Source of the DNA: Actinomycetes bacterium | GTDB lineage: Bacteria; Actinomycetota; Acidimicrobiia; Acidimicrobiales; RAAP-2 | Direction of reading: 5' to 3' | DNA length: 35,479 bases | Assembly (NCBI GenBank): GCA_021810205.1 | Contig: JAJZJC010000031.1 | Location: 1-35,479 of the forward strand | Shown: one piece after another, positions 1-8,196 of the stretch | How the letters are laid out: the number at the start of each line of letters is the position of its first letter | Numbering within the stretch: the first letter of the stretch is position 1 | Position numbers and translations under genes: made by a program | Notes under the pieces: generated by a model | The model's input: only the letters and a program-made list of their open reading frames with translations | Databases searched by the model: none | Told to the model about the DNA's origin: nothing

Positions 1-224
1 CCGCTTCGGGCAGCGCTGCCCGTGCCGGGACCTGTACGCGACCCGGCGCTACCGCCACCCTGGCGCCCTCCGCCGCCGCTATCGCCGGTCCTGGTGCCTG
101 CCCCCCCTGTCGTCCCCGTCGCGCCCTCGCGCACCGGCGCGGAGGGCGGCGCGGCGGCCCGCCTGCGCCTCTGGGCGCGCCGGCGGGCGTGCTGTCGTGG
201 ACCATCCCCCGGCGTGTCGCTCAT
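1..224 (-). CDS. Partial hypothetical protein, N-terminus only
   Basis: An open frame begins at ATG 224 on the minus strand (MSDTPGDGPRQHARRRAQRR...) and runs off the window edge with 74 codons and no stop. The visible part is low in complexity. It has a strongly basic Arg-rich stretch at about residues 10-24, then an Ala/Pro/Gly-rich stretch. It lies 99 bp downstream of the PimA-like gene on the same strand, so it could be the next gene of that operon or have its own promoter. A GGGAG upstream of the ATG is somewhat far away. No family is recognised, and composition alone could produce such a frame in DNA this GC-rich. Confidence 0.35.
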   Translation of the reverse strand, partial: MSDTPGDGPRQHARRRAQRRRRAAAPPSAPVREGATGTTGGAGTRTGDSGGGGRQGGGSAGSRTGPGTGSAARS

Positions 225-323
225 CGGCGAGCCACGATACTCCCGGTCGTCACTTGCCTCGCCCGCCGCGCCGATCCTTCCCGACCCAGCGCGGCGGCCC
301 TCACCCGTGCACTACACGGCATG

Positions 324-1442
324 TCACGACAAACGGGCGATACGGGCAGCCGGTGGGCGTCGAGCCATCGCGCGCCGGTACAAGTCGACGTAGCGCGCCG
401 CGAGCCCGTCCATCGACCACTGCGCCGCATGCTGCCTCGCCCGCTCCAGCGTCCCCGCGTCGGGAGGCGATGCGAGCAGGCGGTCGAGCGCGACGGCGAG
501 CGCGCCGCGGTCACCGGGCGCCACGAGGGTCCCGTGGCCCGCCGCCACCTGCCGGTAGCCGGAGATGTCCGAGGCGACGACGGCAGTCCCCGCGGCCATC
601 GCCTCGACGAGGACCATGCCGAAGGACTCCCCGCCGAGCGAGGGCGCGCAGAGCACGGCGGCGCCCAGGAGCCTCGACGCCGCCTCGTCGTCGCTCACGA
701 CGCCGAGCCAGCGCACCCGCTCGGACTCGGGATGGCGAGCGCGCAGCCGGGCGGTGTCCGCGCCGGTGCCGGCGATCCACAGCACGGCGGGCCGCGTCAC
801 CTGCGCGAATGCGTCGAGCAGCACCTCGAGCCCCTTGCGAGACTCGTGGCGGCCGAGGAAGAGCACCGCCGGGACGTCGGACGGAGTCGGAACCACCCCC
901 GCGTACCGCCCCAGGTCGACCCCGTTGAACAGCACCTCGTAGGTGCCGCCGCACATCGTCGCAGCCGTGTCACGCGCGGCCTCGGACACCGCGACGCAGA
1001 CGTCGATCCGGCCGCGTGCCCAACGCGCGAGCGGGGATGCGATCGCCATGAGCGCGTCGCTTCCCGAGCGGTGGAACGTGGCGACCGTCGGCCATCGGTG
1101 CGCTGCCCAGAAGCCGTAACCGAGTACCGGGGCGAACGGCTCGTGGAGGTGGACCACCTGGGCGCCTCGCGCCCTGGCCACACCTACCGCCCGGCGTGCC
1201 CCCATCGCCGACACGCACAGCGGCGCCACCGATCCGTTCGCCCGCAGGCCGAGAGACCGTCCTGCGACATAGCGATCCTCGCCCGCCCACCCGAGTGGCG
1301 CATCGTCGGGCGCGATCAACCACGCGTCGTGCCCCAGCGCGCGCAACGCGCGGACGAGTCCACGCCCTTGCCCCTGCACACCGCCCGGCCGTGAAAGGTC
1401 GTAGGGGCAGACCATCGCGATCCGCAGGGCATCAGCGCTCAC
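324..1442 (-). CDS. pimA: GT4 glycosyltransferase, PimA-like phosphatidylinositol mannosyltransferase
   Basis: This 372-residue protein has the GT-B fold pattern of PimA, which transfers mannose from GDP-mannose to phosphatidylinositol at the inner leaflet. The N-terminus reads LRIAMVCPYDLSRPGGVQ, with the family's GGVQ loop at residues 20-23. HLHEPF lies near residue 98, and TFH (His124) sits where PimA has its essential histidine. The nucleotide-sugar site shows GRHESRKG at 197-204 and the E-x7-E motif E272/E280 within GESFGMVLVE. Length matches the family (about 370-380). The start overlaps the end of the upstream acyltransferase gene by 11 bp, implying translational coupling. The order pgsA, acyltransferase, pimA supports a PIM biosynthetic role. 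A related GT4 enzyme with another lipid acceptor cannot be excluded. Confidence 0.85.
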   Translation of the reverse strand: MSADALRIAMVCPYDLSRPGGVQGQGRGLVRALRALGHDAWLIAPDDAPLGWAGEDRYVAGRSLGLRANGSVAPLCVSAMGARRAVGVARARGAQVVHLHEPFAPVLGYGFWAAHRWPTVATFHRSGSDALMAIASPLARWARGRIDVCVAVSEAARDTAATMCGGTYEVLFNGVDLGRYAGVVPTPSDVPAVLFLGRHESRKGLEVLLDAFAQVTRPAVLWIAGTGADTARLRARHPESERVRWLGVVSDDEAASRLLGAAVLCAPSLGGESFGMVLVEAMAAGTAVVASDISGYRQVAAGHGTLVAPGDRGALAVALDRLLASPPDAGTLERARQHAAQWSMDGLAARYVDLYRRAMARRPPAARIARLS

Positions 1443-2349
1443 GGTCGCTCGGCCAGTTCGGCTGGTAGAGGTGCCACTGCTCGGGAGCGCGACGGATCAG
1501 CCACTCGAAGCGGTGCGCGAGCTCCTGGGTGATGCGCGCGACGTCCGTGCGCAACGTCCCCGAGCGTGCCGTGTCGAGCGGCGCTGTCACGACAGCGAAG
1601 TGGTGCTCGGCAGGACCGGCGAAGACGGCCGCAGGGAACAGCAGCGATCCCGTCCGCAGCGCCAGGGTCGCAGGCCCGGCAGGAAGCGTCGTCCGCTCCC
1701 CGAAGAACTCGACATCGATGCCGTTGCCCACGAGGTCCCGGTCGCATACGAGACCGACGAGACCCCCTTCGCGCAGCACCTTCAACAGCGTGCGTCCCGT
1801 CGCGCCGTCGTCGAGGGGGAGGACATCGAGCCCGATCTCCCGTCGCTGCTCGAGGAACCACTCGAAGAGCTCCTCGGGCTCCACACGCTCGGCGACCGTG
1901 GTCATCGGATGGCCGGCCGTCGCGAGGAACGCACCGCCCCACTCCCAGGACCCGACGTGCGGCAGCGCGAGGACGACACCCCGTCGCGACTCGAGCGCCT
2001 CGGTGAGGCGGTCGTACCCCCAATCGAGCGTGAGCCGGCGCCGAAGCTCGCTCTCCCCGACCCTGGGCACCCGGGCGCCCTCCACCCAGTAGCGCGCGTA
2101 GCTGCGGTAGGACCGCACGGCCCACCGGCGCACCACGTCGGGGTCGGGCGCGACCACCGGCGACGTCGAGCGCAGCACGCGGGCGATGTGGCGCGTCCGT
2201 ACGGCGAGGTCCTTGTTCGGCACACGGGCGAGGAGGGTGCCGACGAACGCGGCGACAACGGAGGCGACACGCTCGGGCAGGGCGCCGAGCGCCGCACCGG
2301 CGCCCCGGTAGAGAAGAAAGACGGCGTGGCGCCGCAACCGGTCTCCCAC
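1432..2349 (-). CDS. HtrB/PatA-like lysophospholipid acyltransferase
   Basis: This is a member of the LpxL/HtrB/PatA acyltransferase family. In actinobacteria the pimA-linked member (PatA) acylates the mannose of phosphatidylinositol mannosides at the membrane. The catalytic HX4D/E motif is LPHVGSWEW (His131, Glu136), followed by further family blocks such as VCDRDL. I chose GTG 2349, which gives 305 residues, close to the usual length. It begins VGDRLRRHAVFLLYRGAG as in relatives and lies 19 bp after the pgsA stop. ATG 2418 is an in-frame alternative that overlaps pgsA by 50 bp and has a distant GGAGG. The frame is open up to 2697, but that extension is pgsA read in the wrong frame. The end overlaps the pimA start. 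Confidence 0.8.
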   Translation of the reverse strand: MGDRLRRHAVFLLYRGAGAALGALPERVASVVAAFVGTLLARVPNKDLAVRTRHIARVLRSTSPVVAPDPDVVRRWAVRSYRSYARYWVEGARVPRVGESELRRRLTLDWGYDRLTEALESRRGVVLALPHVGSWEWGGAFLATAGHPMTTVAERVEPEELFEWFLEQRREIGLDVLPLDDGATGRTLLKVLREGGLVGLVCDRDLVGNGIDVEFFGERTTLPAGPATLALRTGSLLFPAAVFAGPAEHHFAVVTAPLDTARSGTLRTDVARITQELAHRFEWLIRRAPEQWHLYQPNWPSDRER

Positions 2350-2368
2350 GAGGCAGGTGCGTCGTCGG

Positions 2369-3253
2369 TCAGTCGCCGCGGTCCACGCGGCGGTGGCGCC
2401 AGTCACCGTGACCGCCATGAGCCGCCCGTGCGGCCTCCACGCGCTCGCGGCGTGCTCTCGCCCGTGCGGCACGGGTCTCGAGCGCCTCCTGGCGCCGCGC
2501 GCGCCACCGGGCGGTGAGCTCGCCGCGCGCTCGCATCGACTGCTCGGCGTCGCCGATGTCGGTGCGCCACCAGCGGGGGCGGCCGGCGCCCGCCACGCTG
2601 GAGCGCCGCATCGGACGCGTGGAAGCAGCGACGCGAGCCGGGCGCACCGCACGCTGCGGGCCCTCGGCCGCGCGCCATGCCGCGGCGAAACGCGCACCTG
2701 CGGTGAGCAGGGTGAGAGAGAGCAACGCCCACAGCACGGGCACGAGCAGCCAAGGCTCGAGGAACCCGACGCCGAGCAGGATCATGCGCTCGGCCCGCTC
2801 CATCAGCCCTCCGAAGATCCCGCTGTTGGGCGTGGCCAAGCCAACCGCCTCCGCCTTGGCCCGGATGTAGGACACCAGCGACGCGGCGCCGAGGACCGCC
2901 AAGGGCAGGACGGCGAGCTCGCCGTCGTGGACCGACACGAGATACCACGCGACACCACCCATGAGCAACGCATCCGCCACACGGTCGGAGACCGAGTCGA
3001 AGAGCGCCCCACGCGTCGACGCCGTGCCTGCTGCCTTGGCCACGGGACCGTCGAAGAGATCGTGGAACCCGGTGATGGCGAGCAGCGGGATGCCGATCAA
3101 CAGGTGGCCGGTGGCGACGACCACGGCGGTCGCCAGCGCGAACACGAGACCAGAGCCGGTGACGACGTCCGCGGTGACCCTCCACCGCACGAGCTGACGC
3201 CCGACCGGGCTCGTCACCCGGTCGACGCCGTGTCGCCAACGCCCGTCGAACAC
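2369..3253 (-). CDS. pgsA: CDP-alcohol phosphatidyltransferase (PgsA-like phosphatidylinositol phosphate synthase)
   Basis: A membrane enzyme that condenses CDP-diacylglycerol with an alcohol, probably inositol phosphate given its place upstream of pimA. The signature D-x2-DG-x2-A-R-x8-G-x3-D-x3-D appears as DLFDGPVAKAAG...RGALFDSVSD. All acidic residues are present, but Lys replaces the usual Arg. Several hydrophobic segments follow in the first 200 residues. GTG 3253 is preferred because AGGA lies 8 nt upstream and the product starts VFDGRWRHGVDRV like relatives. A longer frame from 3322 exists. The C-terminal 80 or so residues form a basic, Arg/Ala-rich, possibly helical tail beyond the membrane domain. 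The actual substrate cannot be read from the sequence. Confidence 0.8.
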   Translation of the reverse strand: MFDGRWRHGVDRVTSPVGRQLVRWRVTADVVTGSGLVFALATAVVVATGHLLIGIPLLAITGFHDLFDGPVAKAAGTASTRGALFDSVSDRVADALLMGGVAWYLVSVHDGELAVLPLAVLGAASLVSYIRAKAEAVGLATPNSGIFGGLMERAERMILLGVGFLEPWLLVPVLWALLSLTLLTAGARFAAAWRAAEGPQRAVRPARVAASTRPMRRSSVAGAGRPRWWRTDIGDAEQSMRARGELTARWRARRQEALETRAARARARRERVEAARAAHGGHGDWRHRRVDRGD

Positions 3254-3401
3254 TCGTTGGATCCTACCACCCGGCCTCGGCGGTCCCTGCCTGCACTGCA
3301 CCGTGCACGTGCCATCGGGCACCCTTGTCCCCAGTGTCTAACATCGAGGCGGGCGCACGCCGGCGGGGGGCTGCCGGCCAGCCCGGAAGGAGGTCGCGGA
3401 C

Positions 3402-5477
3402 GTGGCACAGCTGGCGCCGTCGGACATCCGCAACGTGGTCCTCGTGGGGCACCACGCGGCGGGCAAGACCACTCTGGCCGAAGCGCTCCTGCTCGCCTCG
3501 GGTGCGCTCGGACGTCAGGGCGCCGTCGAGAAGGGCACGACGGTGTGCGACTTCGACCCGGAGGAGACCTCGCGTCAGCTCTCCGTCTCCTTCGCCATCG
3601 CGCCGTTCGTGCTCGACGGCGTGAAGGTCAACCTCCTCGACGCACCCGGCTACGCGGACTTCGCGACCGACATGCGCGACGCGCTGTGCCTCGCGGACCT
3701 CGCAGTCGTCGTGGTGAGCGCGAGCGACGGCGTACAGGCACAGACCGAGGACGCCTGGCGCATGGCGGCCGAGATCGGGCTCCCGCGCGTGGTGGTGATC
3801 GACAAGCTCGACCGCGAGCGCGCCGACTTCGACCGCACCCTCGCAGAGGTCCGTGCAGCCTTCGGCGCCGGTATCGCGCCCGTCGAGCTTCCAATCGGCT
3901 CGGAGTCCGGGTTCCGTGGCGTGATCGACTTGCTCGACGACCGCGCCACGCTCTACGACACCGCCGGCGGTCCCCCGTTGCGCGGCACCGAGGGCCCCAT
4001 CCCTGACGACCTCGCGCTGACCGAGCACTCGGTGCACGAGCAGCTCGTCGAGGGCATCGTCGTCGGCGACGACGACCTCATGGCCCGCTACCTCGACGGC
4101 GAGTCGATCACCCGTGACGAGCTCGAGACCACCCTCGCCTCGGGCGTGGCCGCAGGCACGGTCTTCCCTGTCCTGTGCTGCGCGGGCGCCACCGGCGTGG
4201 GCGTCGACCGCCTCGCCCGGCTCCTCGTCGAGCTCTGTCCCTCCCCCACACGCGGCCGGCCCGCCAGGGTCTCTGCCGGCGGCGTCGAGACGGAGGTGCC
4301 CTGCGACCCGGCCGGTCCCCCGCTCCTCGTCGTCGCGAAGACCCTCTCGGACCAGCACTCGGGCAGGCTCTCGCTGTGCAAGGTGCTGTCGGGCACCCTC
4401 ACGCCCGACACGGTGCTCACGAACCCACGCACGCACAGCGACGAGCGCCTGCACGTGCTCGCGACCCTGCGGGGCCACGAGACCTCCCCGATCGATGCCG
4501 CGGTCGCCGGCGACTTCGTGGCGATCCCCCGCCTCACCACCTCGCTCACCGGCGACACCCTGGCCCCGAAGGACAAGCCCGTCACGGTCGCCTTCCCCGG
4601 CGTCGACCCTCCGGCCCTGAGCGTGGCGGTCGTCCCCGCCTCGCGCGCGGACGAGGACAAGCTGATGTCCGCCCTCCAGCGCCTCTGCGAGGAGGATCGG
4701 GGGCTTTCGGTCACCCGCAACGACGAGGCCCACCAGACCGTGCTCGGCGTCTCGGGGGAAGTGCACCTGGCCGTGACCCTCGAGCGCCTGTCGCGAAAGT
4801 TCGGAGTGACCGTCCAGCGCGAGGAGGTGGCCATCCCCTATCGCGAGACCATCTCGAAGCCTGCCAACGCGGAGGGCAAGCACAAGAAGCAGTCTGGCGG
4901 GCACGGGCAGTTCGGGGTGTGCCATCTGCGGATCGAGCCGCTCGGGCGTGGCGAGGGCTTCGAGTTCCACGACGCGGTGGTCGGTGGCGCGATCCCCCGT
5001 CAGTACATCCCCGCGGTGGAGAAAGGCGTGATCGAGGCCATGGCGAAGGGTGGGGCCTACGGCTACCCCGTCGTCGACGTGTCGGTCACCGTCGACGACG
5101 GCAAGTTCCACCCCGTGGACTCCTCGGAGCTCAGCTTCAAGACCGCCGCGGCCCTGGCGTTCCGCGAGGCGATCGCGGCTGGAGGACCGGTCCTCTTGGA
5201 GCCTGTCTCCAAGGTGACCGTCACCGTGCCGGCCGACCTCCAAGGCGACGTCCTCGGCGACCTGAACTCGCGCCGCGGGCGGATCATCGGCACCGAGGCG
5301 GGGTCCGACGGCCAGCAGGAGGTGACGGCGATGGTGCCGACCGCCGAGCTCGCTCGCTACGCGATCGACCTGCGCGCGATCACCGGTGGGCGCGGGCGCT
5401 TCCGCGCCGAGCACGACCACTACGATCCGGTCCCCGAGCATCTCGTTGCCGGGTTGGCGAAGGCGGCGACGGAATAG
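3402..5477 (+). CDS. fusA2: Elongation factor G-like protein (EF-G2 family)
   Basis: A 691-residue translational GTPase of the EF-G type, similar to the actinobacterial paralogue FusA2 rather than the essential EF-G. The P-loop is GHHAAGKT (16-23), G3 is DAPG (80-83) and G4 is DKLD (134-137). Tyr follows DAPG where canonical EF-G has the catalytic His, which I recall as common in this subfamily. Domain IV is visible as the stretch beginning KHKKQSGGHGQFGVC. The GTG start has GGAAGGAGG 8 nt upstream, and TAACAT at 3339-3344 is a possible -10. It is transcribed away from pgsA and toward the HIT gene, splitting the usual thrS-to-pimA block. Its cellular role is not established. Confidence 0.9.
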   Translation: MAQLAPSDIRNVVLVGHHAAGKTTLAEALLLASGALGRQGAVEKGTTVCDFDPEETSRQLSVSFAIAPFVLDGVKVNLLDAPGYADFATDMRDALCLADLAVVVVSASDGVQAQTEDAWRMAAEIGLPRVVVIDKLDRERADFDRTLAEVRAAFGAGIAPVELPIGSESGFRGVIDLLDDRATLYDTAGGPPLRGTEGPIPDDLALTEHSVHEQLVEGIVVGDDDLMARYLDGESITRDELETTLASGVAAGTVFPVLCCAGATGVGVDRLARLLVELCPSPTRGRPARVSAGGVETEVPCDPAGPPLLVVAKTLSDQHSGRLSLCKVLSGTLTPDTVLTNPRTHSDERLHVLATLRGHETSPIDAAVAGDFVAIPRLTTSLTGDTLAPKDKPVTVAFPGVDPPALSVAVVPASRADEDKLMSALQRLCEEDRGLSVTRNDEAHQTVLGVSGEVHLAVTLERLSRKFGVTVQREEVAIPYRETISKPANAEGKHKKQSGGHGQFGVCHLRIEPLGRGEGFEFHDAVVGGAIPRQYIPAVEKGVIEAMAKGGAYGYPVVDVSVTVDDGKFHPVDSSELSFKTAAALAFREAIAAGGPVLLEPVSKVTVTVPADLQGDVLGDLNSRRGRIIGTEAGSDGQQEVTAMVPTAELARYAIDLRAITGGRGRFRAEHDHYDPVPEHLVAGLAKAATE

Positions 5478-5495
5478 GCGACGTGGCACGTCGCC
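5477..5495 (+). terminator. Terminator-like hairpin after fusA2
   Basis: GGCGACG-TGGCA-CGTCGCC begins on the last base of the fusA2 stop codon. It is a perfect 7-bp stem with a 5-nt loop, and the symmetry extends to 9 bp on each side of one central base. There is no T tract, which is usual for actinobacterial I-shaped terminators. It could serve the end of fusA2 only, since the facing HIT gene ends about 90 bp further on. Confidence 0.5.
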
Positions 5496-5520
5496 GAGGC
5501 CACCGGCGGCCAGCCCGACA

Positions 5521-5595
5521 GCAGGCGATCGGGCGGCAGGTAGTCGGGCGGCAGGTGATCGGGCGGTCAGCTGGTGGGCGGTCAGCTGGTGGGCC
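5521..5595. repeat. Five-copy 15-bp tandem repeat between convergent genes
   Basis: Five consecutive 15-bp units can be read: gcaggcgatcgggcg, gcaggtagtcgggcg, gcaggtgatcgggcg, gtcagctggtgggcg, gtcagctggtgggcc. The first three and the last two form two sub-types that share the gggcg tail. The array fills most of the spacer between the fusA2 stop and the HIT stop. Its last unit covers the HIT stop codon and final residues. Confidence 0.85.
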
Positions 5596-6094
5596 AGGCG
5601 GGATGCAGCTTCTCCCACGCGGCGGTGAGCGACTCGGGCAACACCCGCACGCCCCCCACCGTGGTCATGAAGTTCGTGTCGCCCGACCACCGCGGCAGCA
5701 CGTGCAGGTGGAGGTGGCGCGGAATGCCCGCGCCGGCCGCGTGCCCGAGGTTCGCGCCCATGTTGATGCCATCTGGGGCATAGGCGGTGCTGATGGCGCT
5801 GATCGCCCCACACGTCGTCTGCCAGAGCGCCGCCGATTCCTCGCCGGTGAGCTGACCCATCTCGGAGAGATGGCGACGCGGCAGGACGAGGAGGTGCCCG
5901 CTCGCGTACGGATAGGCGTTCAGCACGGCAAAGGTCAGCTCCCCCCGCCACACGACCCCGTTCGCCGCCGACGGCGCTCCGCTCTCGGCGATCCGGCAGA
6001 ACACGCACGTGCCGTCGCCGCCGTGGCGTTCCTCCTCGGTCGCCGCGGAGACGTAGGTCTCGCGCCAACCGGCCCAGAGCTGCTCGAGAGGCAC
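5582..6094 (-). CDS. HIT-family nucleotide hydrolase/transferase
   Basis: A 170-residue histidine-triad protein. The HIT motif is HLHLHV (His127, His129, His131), the site of nucleotidyl transfer in this family. CxxC (Cys30, Cys33) with His75 upstream suggests the structural zinc site of the actinobacterial branch, which includes Ap4A phosphorylase-like proteins. It starts 10 bp after the thrS stop, so the two are co-transcribed, a pairing well known in actinobacteria. The substrate cannot be told from sequence; Ap4A or a related adenylylated compound would fit the neighbouring tRNA synthetase. The C-terminus runs into the 15-bp tandem repeat. Confidence 0.88.
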   Translation of the reverse strand: MPLEQLWAGWRETYVSAATEEERHGGDGTCVFCRIAESGAPSAANGVVWRGELTFAVLNAYPYASGHLLVLPRRHLSEMGQLTGEESAALWQTTCGAISAISTAYAPDGINMGANLGHAAGAGIPRHLHLHVLPRWSGDTNFMTTVGGVRVLPESLTAAWEKLHPAWPTS

Positions 6095-6104
6095 GGGGCA
6101 GTCC

Positions 6105-8087
6105 CTACGGCGCCCGGCGGCGCATGTCGACGTCCTCGCGCACCAATCGCACCAGCTCGTCGAGAGGGACGCCTCGCTCGGGGCGATCGTGCCCTCGTCG
6201 GTTCACCCCGACGGTTCCTCCCGCGACGTCGTCGTCGCCGACGACCAGCACGTAGGGCACCTTCTCCAGCTTGGCACGGCGGATCCGCGTCCCGAGCGGC
6301 TCGCTCGCGTCCTCCGTACCCGCGCGGAACCCTTCGCGCACGAGCCGGTCGGTCGCGCCCTGCGCGTAGGGAACGTGGTCGTCCCGCACCGGAAGGACAC
6401 GCACCTGTTCGGGCGACAGCCACGTCGGCAGGTTCCCGGCGTAGTGCTCGAGGAGGACGCCGAAGAACCGCTCGACGGAGCCGAACAGGGCACGATGGAT
6501 CATGATCGGCCGGTGCTTTGCGTTGTCGGCGCCGATGTACTCGAGGCCGAAACGCTGCGGGAGCTGGAAGTCGAGCTGGATGGTCGACATCTGCCAGCTG
6601 CGGCCGATGGCGTCGCGGGCCTGGACGGAGATCTTCGGGCCGTAGAAGGCGCCACCGCCCTCGTCGAGCGCCAGCTCGAGGCCCCGACCCTCGGCCACCG
6701 AGCGCAGGACCTCGGTCGCGTCCTCCCACTCGTCGTCGTCGCCGACAGCCTTGTCCTCGGGCTTGGTCGACAGCTCGAGCCAGAAGTCGTCGAGTCCGTA
6801 GTCGCGCAAGAGCTCCAGCACGAAGGTGAGCAAGGAGCTCAGCTCCCCCGCCATCTGGTCGCGGGTGCAGAAGATGTGCGCGTCGTCCTGGGTCATCCCG
6901 CGCACCCGGGTGAGCCCCTGGACGACGCCAGACTTCTCGTAGCGGTAGACGGAGCCGAACTCGAACATCCGCATCGGCAGCTCACGGTAGGACCGCTGGC
7001 GGCTGCGGAAGACGAGGATGTGGAACGGGCAGTTCATCGGCTTCACGTGGTACTGCGTGCCGTCGTCGAGCGTCATCGGCGGGTACATGGCGTCCGCGTA
7101 CCAGTCGAGGTGCCCGGACTCCTCGAAGAGCGAGGACTTGGTGATGTGCGGCGAGTAGACGAAGTCGTATCCCGCCTCGACGTGCCGGCGTCGCGAGTAG
7201 TCCTCCATCGCGAGACGCACGATGCCGCCTTTGGGGTGGAAGACCGGGAGCCCGGAACCGACCTCCTCGGGGAAGGAGAACAGGTCGAGCTCGTGGCCGA
7301 GCTTTCGATGGTCGCGGCGTTCGGCCTCCTCGAGACGATGGAGGTAGGCCGCGAGGGCGGCCTCGGACTCCCATGCGGTGCCGTAGATCCGCTGGAGCTG
7401 CTCTCGATGCACGTCGCCGCGCCAGTAGGCGCCCGCGACGCGCATCAAGCGGAAATGGCCGAGCCGTCCGGTCGACGGGACGTGCGGGCCGCGGCACAGA
7501 TCGACGAACGCCTTCGTGTTCTCGTAGGTCGAGACGACCGAGGCGCCGTCGGTGCCAACGGCGGCGTCGACCTCGTCCGCGCCACGCGCCACCGCTCGGA
7601 TGATCTCCTGCTTGTAGGGCTGGTCGTCGAAGATGGCGAGCCCCTCGTCGATGGGGTGCTCCCGGCGGACGAAAGGCTGGTCCTCGGCGATGACCTTGCG
7701 CATCTCGGAGTCGATGCGCGCGAGGTCGTCCTCGCTGAAGTGGGCGCCACCCGGTAGCTCGAAGTCGTAGTAGAAGCCGTCGTCGATCACCGGACCGATC
7801 GCGTAGCGGGCCCCGGGCCAGAGCCTGACGACGGCCTGCGCCATGATGTGCGCCGTCGAGTGCCGGATGATCTCCCGCCCGTCGTCGCTCTCAGGAGTGA
7901 CGACTGCGACCTCGGCGCCATCGGGCAGCACGGCCCGCAGGTCGACGAGACGCCCGTCGATCTTCGCGGCGAGCGCCGCCTTGGCAAGGCGAGGCCCGAT
8001 CGCGGCAGCGAGGTCGGCAGCCGTAGCGCCGGCGGGAAGCGTTCGCTCGGAGCCGTCCGGGAGCCTGACCGTCACCGTCGCAGCCAT
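6105..8087 (-). CDS. thrS: Threonyl-tRNA synthetase
   Basis: A class II aminoacyl-tRNA synthetase of 660 residues, the family's usual length, charging tRNA-Thr in the cytoplasm. An N-terminal TGS domain (about 1-65) is followed by the editing domain with HSTAH at 76-80 and DLCRGPH at about 196-202. The catalytic core includes the zinc cysteine in KPMNCPFH (Cys353). The C-terminal part is the anticodon-binding domain. The ATG start gives a standard N-terminus (MAATVTVRLPDGSE). It is followed closely by the HIT gene and preceded by mshC with a 109-bp spacer that carries two related TTCGAA-centred motifs. Confidence 0.97.
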   Translation of the reverse strand: MAATVTVRLPDGSERTLPAGATAADLAAAIGPRLAKAALAAKIDGRLVDLRAVLPDGAEVAVVTPESDDGREIIRHSTAHIMAQAVVRLWPGARYAIGPVIDDGFYYDFELPGGAHFSEDDLARIDSEMRKVIAEDQPFVRREHPIDEGLAIFDDQPYKQEIIRAVARGADEVDAAVGTDGASVVSTYENTKAFVDLCRGPHVPSTGRLGHFRLMRVAGAYWRGDVHREQLQRIYGTAWESEAALAAYLHRLEEAERRDHRKLGHELDLFSFPEEVGSGLPVFHPKGGIVRLAMEDYSRRRHVEAGYDFVYSPHITKSSLFEESGHLDWYADAMYPPMTLDDGTQYHVKPMNCPFHILVFRSRQRSYRELPMRMFEFGSVYRYEKSGVVQGLTRVRGMTQDDAHIFCTRDQMAGELSSLLTFVLELLRDYGLDDFWLELSTKPEDKAVGDDDEWEDATEVLRSVAEGRGLELALDEGGGAFYGPKISVQARDAIGRSWQMSTIQLDFQLPQRFGLEYIGADNAKHRPIMIHRALFGSVERFFGVLLEHYAGNLPTWLSPEQVRVLPVRDDHVPYAQGATDRLVREGFRAGTEDASEPLGTRIRRAKLEKVPYVLVVGDDDVAGGTVGVNRRGHDRPERGVPLDELVRLVREDVDMRRRAP

Positions 8088-8119
8088 CGGCCGTGTCGTC
8101 CTCTCGTCTCACTCGTCGG

Positions 8120-8169
8120 CTCCCGGGATTCGAAACCGGGAGGATCCGGGCCGGGCATTCGAAGTCGGG
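8120..8169. repeat. Paired TTCGAA-centred motifs in the thrS leader
   Basis: CTCCCGG-gattcgaaa-CCGGGAG (8120-8142) is a perfect 7-bp inverted repeat with a 9-nt loop. A related copy, ccgggcattcgaagtcggg, starts at 8151. The TTCGAA cores (8129 and 8158) are 29 bp apart. Together they occupy the spacer between mshC and thrS. They could be an attenuator or terminator hairpin, or an operator. No T tract and no T-box consensus is visible. Confidence 0.4.
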
Positions 8170-8196
8170 ATCATCGAAGTCGACGCAGCGTACCCG

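Noticed and set aside
22-393. A 123-residue Pro/Arg-rich plus-strand protein
   Set aside because: Its composition is that of random GC-rich sequence, it overlaps the end of the pimA gene, and it lacks a ribosome binding site.
1432-2697. A 421-residue version of the acyltransferase
   Set aside because: The first 90 or more residues overlap pgsA in another frame, are Arg/Ala/Pro-rich, and do not look like the family.
3264-6068. A very long open frame (934 codons) on the minus strand
   Set aside because: It is antisense to fusA2 and overlaps the HIT gene. Its product is a low-complexity Arg/Gly/Asp/His mixture with no motif, as expected opposite a GC-rich gene.
8115-8170. A tRNA gene suggested by T-loop-like TTCGAA motifs
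   Set aside because: The hairpin loop is 9 nt rather than 7, and no D-arm, anticodon arm or acceptor stem can be assembled around it.
8088-8196. A T-box riboswitch controlling thrS
   Set aside because: The leader is only 109 bp and no T-box consensus or specifier stem could be found.
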